From: Streptomyces fuscichromogenes
Lineage (GTDB): Bacteria; Actinomycetota; Actinomycetes; Streptomycetales; Streptomycetaceae
Direction of reading: 5' to 3'
NCBI RefSeq assembly: GCF_014645815.1
Contig: NZ_BMML01000008.1
Span: forward strand, 62,001-126,000
DNA length: 64,000 nt
In this document: piece by piece, positions 25,973 to 33,113 of the stretch
Layout: the number at the start of each line of letters is the position of its first letter
Numbering within the stretch: position 1 is the stretch's first letter
Notes under the pieces: model-generated
Databases searched by the model: none
What the model was told of the DNA's origin: nothing
Seen by the model: the letters and a program-made list of their open reading frames with translations, nothing else
Position numbers and translations under genes: made by a program

Positions 25973-27655
25973 CTAGACCCGCGACCTCTGAACCACAGTC
26001 GCCGGATCACTCGGCACGGACCGCGTCACGTACTGCGGAACCGGCGCCGCATCGGTCCCGTCGTCCCGCACCAGCCCATACCGAGTCGCCCCCTCCGCAG
26101 GCCCGTACAGCACGTCCTTCTCCACCGCGTCCCACGACGAAGGAAACACGCTCACCCCGTAGTCGGCACCCCGCTCGTTCACCGTGAACGTCACGCTGCC
26201 GTCGACGTAGTAGTACTCGTTCTGCCACATCTGCTGGGCGCCGGAGGGCAACACGGCATACCCCACCGCCGAGTTGCCCATCCCGGTCGCGGAGCTGTCG
26301 GTCGTGCTCACCCGGTCGTCCATCCGCCGCCCGCCCCCGGACGCCACATGGAAGATCTTCCCCGTCAGCCCGGTCCAGGACGGCATGACCAGGCTCCCGG
26401 CCCGGTACTGCGGTGAGATCTGCCAGCGGACCAGCACATAGCCCTGTCCGCTGAGCGTCACGCTGTCCCCGCGGTGGTTCAGCACCGCGTGCGCCCCGCC
26501 GCTGCTGGTGATCCCGCTCTCCGGCCGGTGCGGCAGCGCCCCCGGCTTCGCGTCCGGGTCCGGCGCCGGGTCCACCGCGTCGACGACCGAGCCGTAGACC
26601 GCCGCGCTCACCGAGGCCGACGGGGACCGCGAGGCGGAAGGCGACAAGGACGGGGGCGGCGAGGGAGTGGTCACCGGCGCCCGCGGGACCGCACTCGTGA
26701 CCGCCGCCGTCGGCGACACGGCGGTCCGCGGTGCCGGGTCGGGCGGCGTCCGTACGACGACGTACGCACCGCCCGCCACGATCGTCGCCCCGGCGGTCAC
26801 CGCCACCGCCGGCTTGGTCAGCGCGCCCAGCACCTTCGCCGACCAGCCGACGGACGTCGCCGCGGCCCCCGTCTTGCCGCCGAGCGCCAGTGCCAGGGTG
26901 AAACCCACCGGCACCGGTACCAGGGCGATCCCGACCAGCAGCCGTTCCGCCGGTACGACGGAGTCCCGGGGGTCGCCGCAGTAGCCGCAGCCCCGGATGT
27001 GCCGGGCCAGCCGCTTGCGCCAGACGGAGTCGGGCCGCCCGTCCCAGCGGACGGTCAGCTCACGCAGTTCCGGACAGGCCCCGTCCAGCGCGCGCACGAT
27101 GCCGCGCGAGGTCTCCAGCCGCTCCTTCATCCGCTGGACGCGGACCGCGGCGTGCTGCCTGCTGATGCCGACGGCCGCGGCCAGTTCACGCCGGGTGAGT
27201 TCGCCGGAGACCTCCAGCCACCACAGTGACACCAGCTGCCGGTCCTCGGCGTCCAGCCAGCGCACGGCCTCCGCGACCTCCCGCCGCTGGCCCGCCAACT
27301 GGAGCCGCAGCACGGTGAGTTCGGCGAAGTCGGCGGTGCCGTCCGGGACCGCCTCGTCCAGTTTCCGGTCCTGCCTGCGACGCGCCCGGTCCCGGATCTG
27401 CCGCATGGCGATGGCCACCAGCCAGGACCGGAAGCTGTCCGGGTCGCGCAGGGTGCCGAGGTTGTCGACGGCGCGCAGCATGGTCTCCTGGACGACGTCG
27501 TCCACGTCGGCATGGCCGTTGAGGGCGCGGCCGACCACGTTGTAGACCAACGGCAGCCAGCCCTCGGCCAGTTCGTCCAGCGCACGCCGGTCGCCCGCCT
27601 GCGCGGCCGCGACCGTGGCCCGCCAGTGCCGCGCCCCCTGCACGTCCGTCCTCAT
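25973..27655 (-). CDS. ECF-type sigma factor with fused zinc-finger, membrane segment and extracytoplasmic domain
   Basis: 560 aa. Region 2 (LPLVYNVVGRALNGHADVDD, FRSWLVAIAMRQIRDRARRR) and region 4 (RRELAAAVGISRQHAAVRVQRMKERL) are complete in the first 185 residues. Then comes an HxxxCxxC motif (H219, C223, C226) like that of ZAS anti-sigma factors, two hydrophobic segments (about 237-260 and 276-303), a Pro/Ser-rich stretch, and about 200 residues predicted outside (for example YVLVRWQISPQYRAGSL). Sigma, anti-sigma-like and sensor parts are in one chain. Signal and regulon are unknown. Confidence 0.82.
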   Translation of the reverse strand: MRTDVQGARHWRATVAAAQAGDRRALDELAEGWLPLVYNVVGRALNGHADVDDVVQETMLRAVDNLGTLRDPDSFRSWLVAIAMRQIRDRARRRQDRKLDEAVPDGTADFAELTVLRLQLAGQRREVAEAVRWLDAEDRQLVSLWWLEVSGELTRRELAAAVGISRQHAAVRVQRMKERLETSRGIVRALDGACPELRELTVRWDGRPDSVWRKRLARHIRGCGYCGDPRDSVVPAERLLVGIALVPVPVGFTLALALGGKTGAAATSVGWSAKVLGALTKPAVAVTAGATIVAGGAYVVVRTPPDPAPRTAVSPTAAVTSAVPRAPVTTPSPPPSLSPSASRSPSASVSAAVYGSVVDAVDPAPDPDAKPGALPHRPESGITSSGGAHAVLNHRGDSVTLSGQGYVLVRWQISPQYRAGSLVMPSWTGLTGKIFHVASGGGRRMDDRVSTTDSSATGMGNSAVGYAVLPSGAQQMWQNEYYYVDGSVTFTVNERGADYGVSVFPSSWDAVEKDVLYGPAEGATRYGLVRDDGTDAAPVPQYVTRSVPSDPATVVQRSRV

Positions 27656-27990
27656 GACCGCACCTTCTCAGCCGGGGCGGCGTCCTTGGCAATGTCGGGG
27701 ATCACAGTGCGGAGACGGAGTACGGAGTTCCGGGATAACACTTTTTTCGCCCCGAGTTCCCCGCCGACCCGTCACGCCCGTCGCCCCCGTCGCCCTCGTC
27801 GCCCCCGTCGCCCTCGTCGCCCCCGTCGCCCGTGGGGATGACCGGCCCTTGGTACCCCGGTACCAGTCCCCCTTCGAAGATTCCCCCGGGGTCCCAGGGA
27901 CCGGGTCCCTCCCGCTCCTACCTTCGACAGCAGGCACCGCGACGAGACCCACCGACCGCGGCCGAGTGCGAGGCAGGAAGGCCCAGCTCC
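27656..27990. other. Divergent intergenic region with an 18-bp tandem repeat
   Basis: 335 bases between the sigma gene and the ABC exporter operon. It contains a T6 tract (27743-27748 area), an 18-bp tandem repeat (separate entry) and a GGTACCCCGGTACC palindrome-like stretch near 27851. GGAAC at about 27732 (minus strand) could be an ECF -35 for autoregulation, but no matching -10 is clear. Confidence 0.35.
27779..27832. repeat. 18-bp tandem repeat, three copies
   Basis: The unit CGTCGCCCCCGTCGCCCT occurs at 27779, 27797 and 27815; the last copy differs in its final base. It lies upstream of the exporter genes. Confidence 0.85.
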
Positions 27991-28920
27991 ATGATCGAAG
28001 CGCGCGAACTGACAAAGCGGTACGGCGACAAGACCGTCGTCGACCGCCTGAGCTTCACCGTGAAACCCGGCGAGGTGACCGGCTTCCTCGGCCCCAACGG
28101 CGCGGGCAAGTCCACGACCATGCGGATGATCGTCGGCCTGGACGCGCCCACCCGCGGCTCGGTCACGGTCAACGGCCGGTCCTACGCCGGGCACCCCGCG
28201 CCCCTGCACGAGATCGGCACCCTCCTGGAGGCCAAGTCCGTGCACCCGGGGCGCAGCGCGCTCAACCACCTCATGGCGCTCGCGTACACACACGGCATTC
28301 CGCGCAGCCGGGTCGAGGAGGTCATCGAGCTGGCCGGGCTGACCAGCGTGGCCGGCAAACGGGTCGGCGCCTTCTCGCTCGGCATGGGCCAGCGGCTCGG
28401 CATCGCCTCGGCGCTGCTCGGCGACCCCGCGATCGTGATGCTCGACGAACCGGTCAACGGCCTCGACCCGGAGGGCGTGCTCTGGGTCCGCAACCTGCTG
28501 CGCGGGCTCGCCGACGAGGGGCGGGCCGTGATGCTCTCCTCGCACCTGATGAGCGAGACCGCGCTGATCGCCGACCACCTGGTGATCATCGGCCGGGGCA
28601 GGCTGCTCGCGGACACCACGGTCGAGGACTTCACCCGGGAGGCGGGCGGCGGTGGCGTGAAGGTCGTCACCGGCGAGCCCGTGAGGCTGCGCTCGCTGCT
28701 GGCCGGCCCCGACGTCACGATCACCTCCTCGTCCGCCGAGGAGCTGCTGGTCGCGGGCCGGGACGCCCGGGAGATCGGGACGATCGCCGCCCTGCACGGC
28801 GTACCGGTGTACGAGCTCACCCCGCAGGCCGTCTCCCTGGAGACGGCGTTCATGGACCTCACCCGGGACGTGGTCGAGTACCAGAGCGCCCCGGCCGGCA
28901 CCGCACGAAAGGCCGCCTGA
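27991..28920 (+). CDS. ABC exporter ATPase (CcmA/DrrA-type)
   Basis: 309 aa from MIEARELTKRYG; AGGAAGG lies ten bases upstream. Walker A GPNGAGKST, signature FSLGMGQRLGIA and Walker B AIVMLDEPVNGLDPEG are intact, with the degenerate signature usual for exporter ATPases. The C-terminal ~90 residues form the extra domain of the DrrA/BcrA group. It is coupled by TGATG to the permease gene. The kinase/regulator pair that follows resembles Bce/drug-sensing arrangements, so antibiotic or lipid export is plausible. Confidence 0.9.
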   Translation: MIEARELTKRYGDKTVVDRLSFTVKPGEVTGFLGPNGAGKSTTMRMIVGLDAPTRGSVTVNGRSYAGHPAPLHEIGTLLEAKSVHPGRSALNHLMALAYTHGIPRSRVEEVIELAGLTSVAGKRVGAFSLGMGQRLGIASALLGDPAIVMLDEPVNGLDPEGVLWVRNLLRGLADEGRAVMLSSHLMSETALIADHLVIIGRGRLLADTTVEDFTREAGGGGVKVVTGEPVRLRSLLAGPDVTITSSSAEELLVAGRDAREIGTIAALHGVPVYELTPQAVSLETAFMDLTRDVVEYQSAPAGTARKAA

Positions 28921-29744
28921 TGACCGTCACCAGCATCGCCACCGCCCGCCCGGCGCCGTACCGGGTGACCGGCCGCCGGGTGCTGCGCTCGGAGTGGGCC
29001 AAGTTCTGGTCGTTGCGCTCCAGTTGGATCACCCTCGCGGTCGCCGTGTTCCTGCTGGTGCTGTTCGGGACGATCGCCAGCTACACCTACAGCGCGGGCG
29101 CCACGGCAGGCGGCCCGCCCGGCCGGAACAGCGGTGCGAGCGACGCGGTCAGTCTGGCCCTGACCGGGGTGACCTTCGCGTCGCTGGCCGTGGGCGTGCT
29201 CGGGGTGCTGCTGTCGGCGGGCGAGTACAGCACCGGCATGATCCGGTCCACGCTCACCGCCGTCCCGCGCCGCCTCCCGGTGCTGTGGGCGAAGGCCGCG
29301 GTGATCGGCCCGATCGCCCTGGTCCTCGCGACGGTCGGGGCGCTGGCCGCGTTCGGTCTCGGCTCGCCCGGTCTGGACGGCGAGAAGATCTCCCTGTCGC
29401 TGGGGGACGACGGGGTGCTGCGCAGTCTGGCCGGGGCGGGTCTCTACCTGGGTCTGGTCGCCGTCTTCGGCGTGGCCCTGGGTGTGCTGCTGCGCAACTC
29501 CGCCGGGGCCATCGCCTCCCTGGTCGGCGTCCTGCTCATCCTGCCGGGGCTGGCCTCGCTGCTGCCCGACTCCTGGTACGACACCCTCAGCCCCTACTTC
29601 CCGAGCAACGCGGGCCAGGCGGTGTACGCGCTGCACCAGTCCTCCGACGCCCTCTCGCCCGGCGCGGGCATCGCCGTCTTCGCCGGCTGGGTGGCGCTCA
29701 CCCTGGCCGGGGCGGCGTACCGGCTGGCCAGGACCGACGTCTGA
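28920..29744 (+). CDS. ABC-2-type exporter permease
   Basis: 274 aa, about six membrane segments. The start overlaps the ATPase stop by one base. The N-terminal RRVLRSEWAKFWSLRSSWITL and internal LSAGEYSTGMIRSTLTAVPRR are typical of Streptomyces ABC-2 permeases. It forms the membrane channel for the ATPase at 27991-28920. Substrate unknown. Confidence 0.88.
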   Translation: MTVTSIATARPAPYRVTGRRVLRSEWAKFWSLRSSWITLAVAVFLLVLFGTIASYTYSAGATAGGPPGRNSGASDAVSLALTGVTFASLAVGVLGVLLSAGEYSTGMIRSTLTAVPRRLPVLWAKAAVIGPIALVLATVGALAAFGLGSPGLDGEKISLSLGDDGVLRSLAGAGLYLGLVAVFGVALGVLLRNSAGAIASLVGVLLILPGLASLLPDSWYDTLSPYFPSNAGQAVYALHQSSDALSPGAGIAVFAGWVALTLAGAAYRLARTDV

Positions 29745-29758
29745 GCCGGGCCGGACGC

Positions 29759-29808
29759 ACCGGACATCCCTGGAGCCGAGGACACCGGACACCCCTGGAG
29801 CCGAGGAC
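29759..29808. repeat. 25-bp tandem duplication just before the kinase gene
   Basis: Two adjacent 25-base copies (29759-29783, 29784-29808) differ at one base. Each contains CTGGAGCCGAGGAC, so the presumptive ribosome site of the kinase gene is duplicated. Confidence 0.9.
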
Positions 29809-29809
29809 A

Positions 29810-31219
29810 ATGGCCGACATGAGTCCGCCGCACCGCGCGGCAGCCGCCGGGGACACCGACCGGGGGACGGCAGGCGTGCCGTCCCCCGGCTTCGACGCGG
29901 CCTGGGCACACCCGCTTCTGGGCCGGATGCTGCGCGACCGCAGCCGCCGCCGGGAGCTGGACCGGCGGCATCCGTGGCTGCTCGACACCGCGGTGGTGCT
30001 GTTCATGCTGCTGGTCAGCCTGCCCGACCTGCTGATGGTCGACCACGGTTCCCCCTTCGGGGACGAGGCCGCCCGCGCCGCGCTGCGGCCCGCTGTCCTG
30101 TACGCCTTCGTCGCCGCGCTGGTCGTTCCGCTGTGGTGGCGCCGCCGGGCCCCGGCCACCGTGTACTTCACGATCCTCGCGGTGAACATGGTCGAGTGGT
30201 CGACGGGGGTCTGGATGCGGGCGGGCACCGCCACCCTCGTCGGCCTCTACACCCTGGCCCGCAACGGCTCGCTGCGTGTGCTGGGCCGGGCGGTCGGACT
30301 GAGTGTCGGGGTGCTGGCCCTGGCCGTCTACGTCCTGGCGCCCATCGAGCATCCGCTGCTCGCCTCCTTCTTCCTGCTGGGCACGCTGACCGCGGCGGTC
30401 GCCGTCGGACTGACCGTGCGGATCCGGAGGCTGTACCTGGCGGCCCTGGAGGACCGCGCCCGGCGGCTGGAGGTCGAGCAGGAGCAGCGGGTACGGCTCA
30501 CCGCGGCCGCCGAGCGCTCCCGGGTCGCCCGGGAGATGCACGACATCGTGGGCCACAACCTCTCGGTGATGGTCAGCGTCGCCGACGGCGCGGCGGTCCT
30601 GGCCGGCAACCGGGGCGAGCGGTCCGCGGAGGCCCTGCGGATCCTCGGCGACACCGGCCGGCAGGCGATGAGCGAACTGCGCCGGGTCCTCGGCGTGCTG
30701 CGCGAGGGCGCCGACGACGAACGGCCGCTCGCGCCGCAACCGGGCGTCAAGGACCTGGACCCGCTGCTGGCCCGGGTCCGGGCGGCGGGGCTGCCGGTGA
30801 CGTACCGGACGGTGGGCGACCCGGACGGGCTGGGCGACGGTGTCCAGCTCACCGTCTACCGGATCGTCCAGGAATCGCTGACCAACACCCTCAGACACGC
30901 GGGACCGGGCACGTCCGCCGAGGTGACGGTGGCCGTCGCGGCGGGCGAGGTACGGGTGCGGGTCGCGGACACCGGCACGGCGCCGGAGCCGGAGCCGGAG
31001 CCGTCCGGCGGCACCGCCGGTCACGGCCTGGTCGGCATCCGGCAGCGGGCCGCGATGTACGGCGGCACGGTCGTCGCCGGGCCGCGCGAGGGCGGTCCCG
31101 GCTGGGTCGTCGACGTCGTCCTCGACATGCCCTCCGCGCCGCACGCACCACCGGCGCAACCCGCACCGCCCGCACCGCCCGCACCATCCGCCCCGTCGGC
31201 TCCGGGAGAGCAGCTGTGA
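29810..31219 (+). CDS. Two-component sensor histidine kinase, HisKA_3 (NarL-partner) type
   Basis: 469 aa from MADMSPPHRAA. Four or five membrane segments lie between residues 55 and 210. The dimerisation/phosphoacceptor motif REMHDIVGHNLSVM carries His244. The HATPase part has VQESLTNTLRHAG, VADTG and GHGLVGIRQRAAMYGG. The C terminus is a Pro/Ala tail. It overlaps the response regulator by four bases (GTGA) and follows the ABC exporter by 65 bases, so it probably senses the exporter's substrate or envelope stress. Confidence 0.9.
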   Translation: MADMSPPHRAAAAGDTDRGTAGVPSPGFDAAWAHPLLGRMLRDRSRRRELDRRHPWLLDTAVVLFMLLVSLPDLLMVDHGSPFGDEAARAALRPAVLYAFVAALVVPLWWRRRAPATVYFTILAVNMVEWSTGVWMRAGTATLVGLYTLARNGSLRVLGRAVGLSVGVLALAVYVLAPIEHPLLASFFLLGTLTAAVAVGLTVRIRRLYLAALEDRARRLEVEQEQRVRLTAAAERSRVAREMHDIVGHNLSVMVSVADGAAVLAGNRGERSAEALRILGDTGRQAMSELRRVLGVLREGADDERPLAPQPGVKDLDPLLARVRAAGLPVTYRTVGDPDGLGDGVQLTVYRIVQESLTNTLRHAGPGTSAEVTVAVAAGEVRVRVADTGTAPEPEPEPSGGTAGHGLVGIRQRAAMYGGTVVAGPREGGPGWVVDVVLDMPSAPHAPPAQPAPPAPPAPSAPSAPGEQL

Positions 31220-31878
31220 CGACCGTACTGATCGCCGACGACCAGCCGCTCCAGCGGATGGGCGTACGGATGCTGCTGGAGGGCACCCCCGGTCTGGAGC
31301 CGGTCGGTGAGGCGGAGCACGGCGCGGAGGCCGTCCGGCTCGCCGCCGAACTGCGGCCGGACGTCATCCTCATGGACATCCGGATGCCCGGCATGGACGG
31401 GCTGGAGGCGACCCGGCGGATCGTCGCCACCGGCGGCCGTACCCGCGTTCTCATCGTGACCACCTTCGACCTCGACGAGTACGCGTACGACGGGCTGCGC
31501 GCCGGGGCCAGCGGATTTCTGCTCAAGGACACCCGGCCGGAGGAGCTGGTCGCGGGCATCCACGCGGTGGCCGGCGGCGACGCGGTGGTGGCCCCCTCAC
31601 TGACCCGGCGCCTCCTGGACGCCTACGCCCACCGGGTGCTGGCGCCCTCCGCCGCCGCCGTCGAGGATCCCCGGCTGCGCTCGCTGACCGACCGCGAGCG
31701 CGAGGTCCTGGTCGCCATCGGCCAGGGCTGGAACAACACCGAGATCGCCGAGCGCCTCGTGCTCACCGAGTCGACCGTCAAGAAGCACGTCGGCCGGGTC
31801 CTCGCCAAGATCGGGGCGCGCGACCGGATCCAGGCCGTGATCGCGGCGTACGACGCCGGACTGGTCCGGGCCAAGTAG
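31216..31878 (+). CDS. NarL/FixJ-family response regulator
   Basis: 220 aa from the overlapping GTG. The receiver has the acidic pair DD (IADDQP), phosphoacceptor Asp54 (VILMDIRMPGMDG), the Thr switch and the Lys (FLLKD). The LuxR-type HTH reads LTDREREVLVAIGQGWNNTEIAERL, VKKHVGRVLAKIG. Partner of the kinase upstream; likely activates the adjacent exporter operon. Confidence 0.92.
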   Translation: MTTVLIADDQPLQRMGVRMLLEGTPGLEPVGEAEHGAEAVRLAAELRPDVILMDIRMPGMDGLEATRRIVATGGRTRVLIVTTFDLDEYAYDGLRAGASGFLLKDTRPEELVAGIHAVAGGDAVVAPSLTRRLLDAYAHRVLAPSAAAVEDPRLRSLTDREREVLVAIGQGWNNTEIAERLVLTESTVKKHVGRVLAKIGARDRIQAVIAAYDAGLVRAK

Positions 31879-31885
31879 CCGGAGC

Positions 31886-31980
31886 GCCGTCCCCGGACGC
31901 CGGTCGCGGGTCCCCGGACACCGGACACCGGTCGCCGGTCCCCGGACACCGGTCGCCGGTCGCCGGTCGCCGGTCAGTCG
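31886..31980. repeat. GC-rich short tandem repeat tract
   Basis: Imperfect repeats of GGTCCCCGGACACC and GGTCGCC (the latter four times in a row near 31960) fill the gap between two response regulator genes. Confidence 0.8.
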
Positions 31981-32019
31981 GACCCCCCTCTCCCGGCACG
32001 GCGGCTCCAGGCGTAGCAT

Positions 32020-32042
32020 GTGAACGAAACTGTTTCGTTCAC
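32020..32042 (+). promoter_or_regulatory. Perfect 23-bp palindrome over a promoter, TetR-type operator
   Basis: Arms GTGAACGAAAC (32020-32030) and GTTTCGTTCAC (32032-32042) flank a single T. A -10-like TAGCAT (32014-32019) abuts it, so a bound protein would block transcription. The form is typical of TetR-family sites; no TetR gene is in the window. Confidence 0.75.
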
Positions 32043-32056
32043 GGAACGGACCTCGC

Positions 32057-32767
32057 ATGGAGAAGACAGGCATGGTCTCCGTACTCGTCGTCAACGACCA
32101 ATCCCTCCAGCGCCTCGCCCTGGGTATGCTCCTCGCCGCCGAGCCGGGCCTGACGGTCGTCGGGGAGGCGGCGGACGGGGACGAGGCGATCCGTGCGAGC
32201 GCCGCGCTCCGCCCCGACGTCGTCCTGATGGACAGCCTGCCGTCCCGGGCGGACGCCATCGACACCATCCGGCACATCACCCGCCCCGCCGCCCGGACCG
32301 GCACCGCCGGGCTCACCGACGAGGCCGCCGCCGCCCGGGTCCTGGTGCTGACCGCGGCCGAGCGGGAGGCGGACGCCTGGGCGGCCCTGCGGGCGGGCGC
32401 CGGCGGCTTCCTGCTCAACGACGCCGACCCGGCCGAACTGACCGCGGCCATCCGGGTGGTGGCGGCCGGCGACGCCGTCATCACGCCCGGCCTGACCCGT
32501 GCCCTCATCGACGCCGTCCGCCAGCAGCACACCGTCCGTCCCCTCCCCCGCGCCTCGGGGCTCGGCGCCCTCACCGGGCGCGAGCGCGACGTCCTGATCG
32601 CCGTGGCCGCCGGGTGGACCAACGCCGAGATCGCACAGTGGCTGTCCATCGCCCCGACCACCGTGAAGACCCACGTCAGCAACGTCCTCGCGAAGATCGG
32701 CGCCCGCGCCCGGGTACAGGCCGTGACCTTCGCCTACGAGTCGGGCCTGATCCGTCCGGCGGCCTGA
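32057..32767 (+). CDS. Orphan NarL-family response regulator with degenerate receiver
   Basis: 236 aa from the ATG at 32057; the ATG at 32072 (MVSVLVVND) has a better ribosome site (GGAGAAG). The receiver keeps Asp59 (VLMDSLP), but the conserved Lys of LLKD is replaced by Asn121 (FLLNDADPAE), the first acidic residue is Asn (VVNDQ), and an insertion of about 15 residues (TRPAARTGTAGLTDEAAAAR) follows the phosphoacceptor strand. The HTH (LTGRERDVLIAVAAGWTNAEIAQWL) is intact. No kinase is adjacent. Sequence resemblance to the regulator at 31216 suggests an old duplication. Control may lie at transcription through the palindrome rather than phosphorylation. Confidence 0.82.
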   Translation: MEKTGMVSVLVVNDQSLQRLALGMLLAAEPGLTVVGEAADGDEAIRASAALRPDVVLMDSLPSRADAIDTIRHITRPAARTGTAGLTDEAAAARVLVLTAAEREADAWAALRAGAGGFLLNDADPAELTAAIRVVAAGDAVITPGLTRALIDAVRQQHTVRPLPRASGLGALTGRERDVLIAVAAGWTNAEIAQWLSIAPTTVKTHVSNVLAKIGARARVQAVTFAYESGLIRPAA

Positions 32768-33113
32768 GGCGCGGCGGGCGGCGGGCCCGTACGCACACGG
32801 CCACCCGGCACACGCGGCGACGGCACATGCGGGATGCCCCCGGCCGTAGTCGCGAAGTGGCTGGGACCTGTGCCACAACGGGTCGCGGTCCGCCGTCGGG
32901 CCGCCGGGAAACACCCACGTCAGGCGCCTCCCATGCGCATGGTTCATGGATCACCTCCGTTCCAGGCATTGGACGCATGTGTGTCCGGCGGCCGAGGCTT
33001 GCGGGCGTCACGGGTTCCGGAAGCGACTCGGAGCGGCTCGGAGCGACTCGGAGCGACTCGGAGCGTTCCCGACGCGATCCTGGAAGCGATACGGAAACGG
33101 CAAGGAGCCGATC
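32768..33113. other. Intergenic region before malic enzyme
   Basis: 346 bases. It contains a perfect Shine-Dalgarno complement on the minus strand (GGAGGTGATCC followed by ATG at 32947), opening a long antisense frame I do not accept as a gene, and a 10-bp tandem repeat nearer the malic enzyme start. No clear promoter is visible. Confidence 0.4.
33021..33065. repeat. 10-bp tandem repeat, four and a half copies
   Basis: The unit GAGCGACTCG recurs with a 10-base period from 33021 to 33065; one copy has G for A and the first begins AA. The period equals one helical turn. It ends 48 bases before the malic enzyme start, a position suited to protein binding. Confidence 0.85.

Noticed and set aside
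32039..32947. Minus-strand gene with perfect Shine-Dalgarno
   Set aside because: Most of it is antisense to a real response regulator and the protein is featureless; kept only as a finding.
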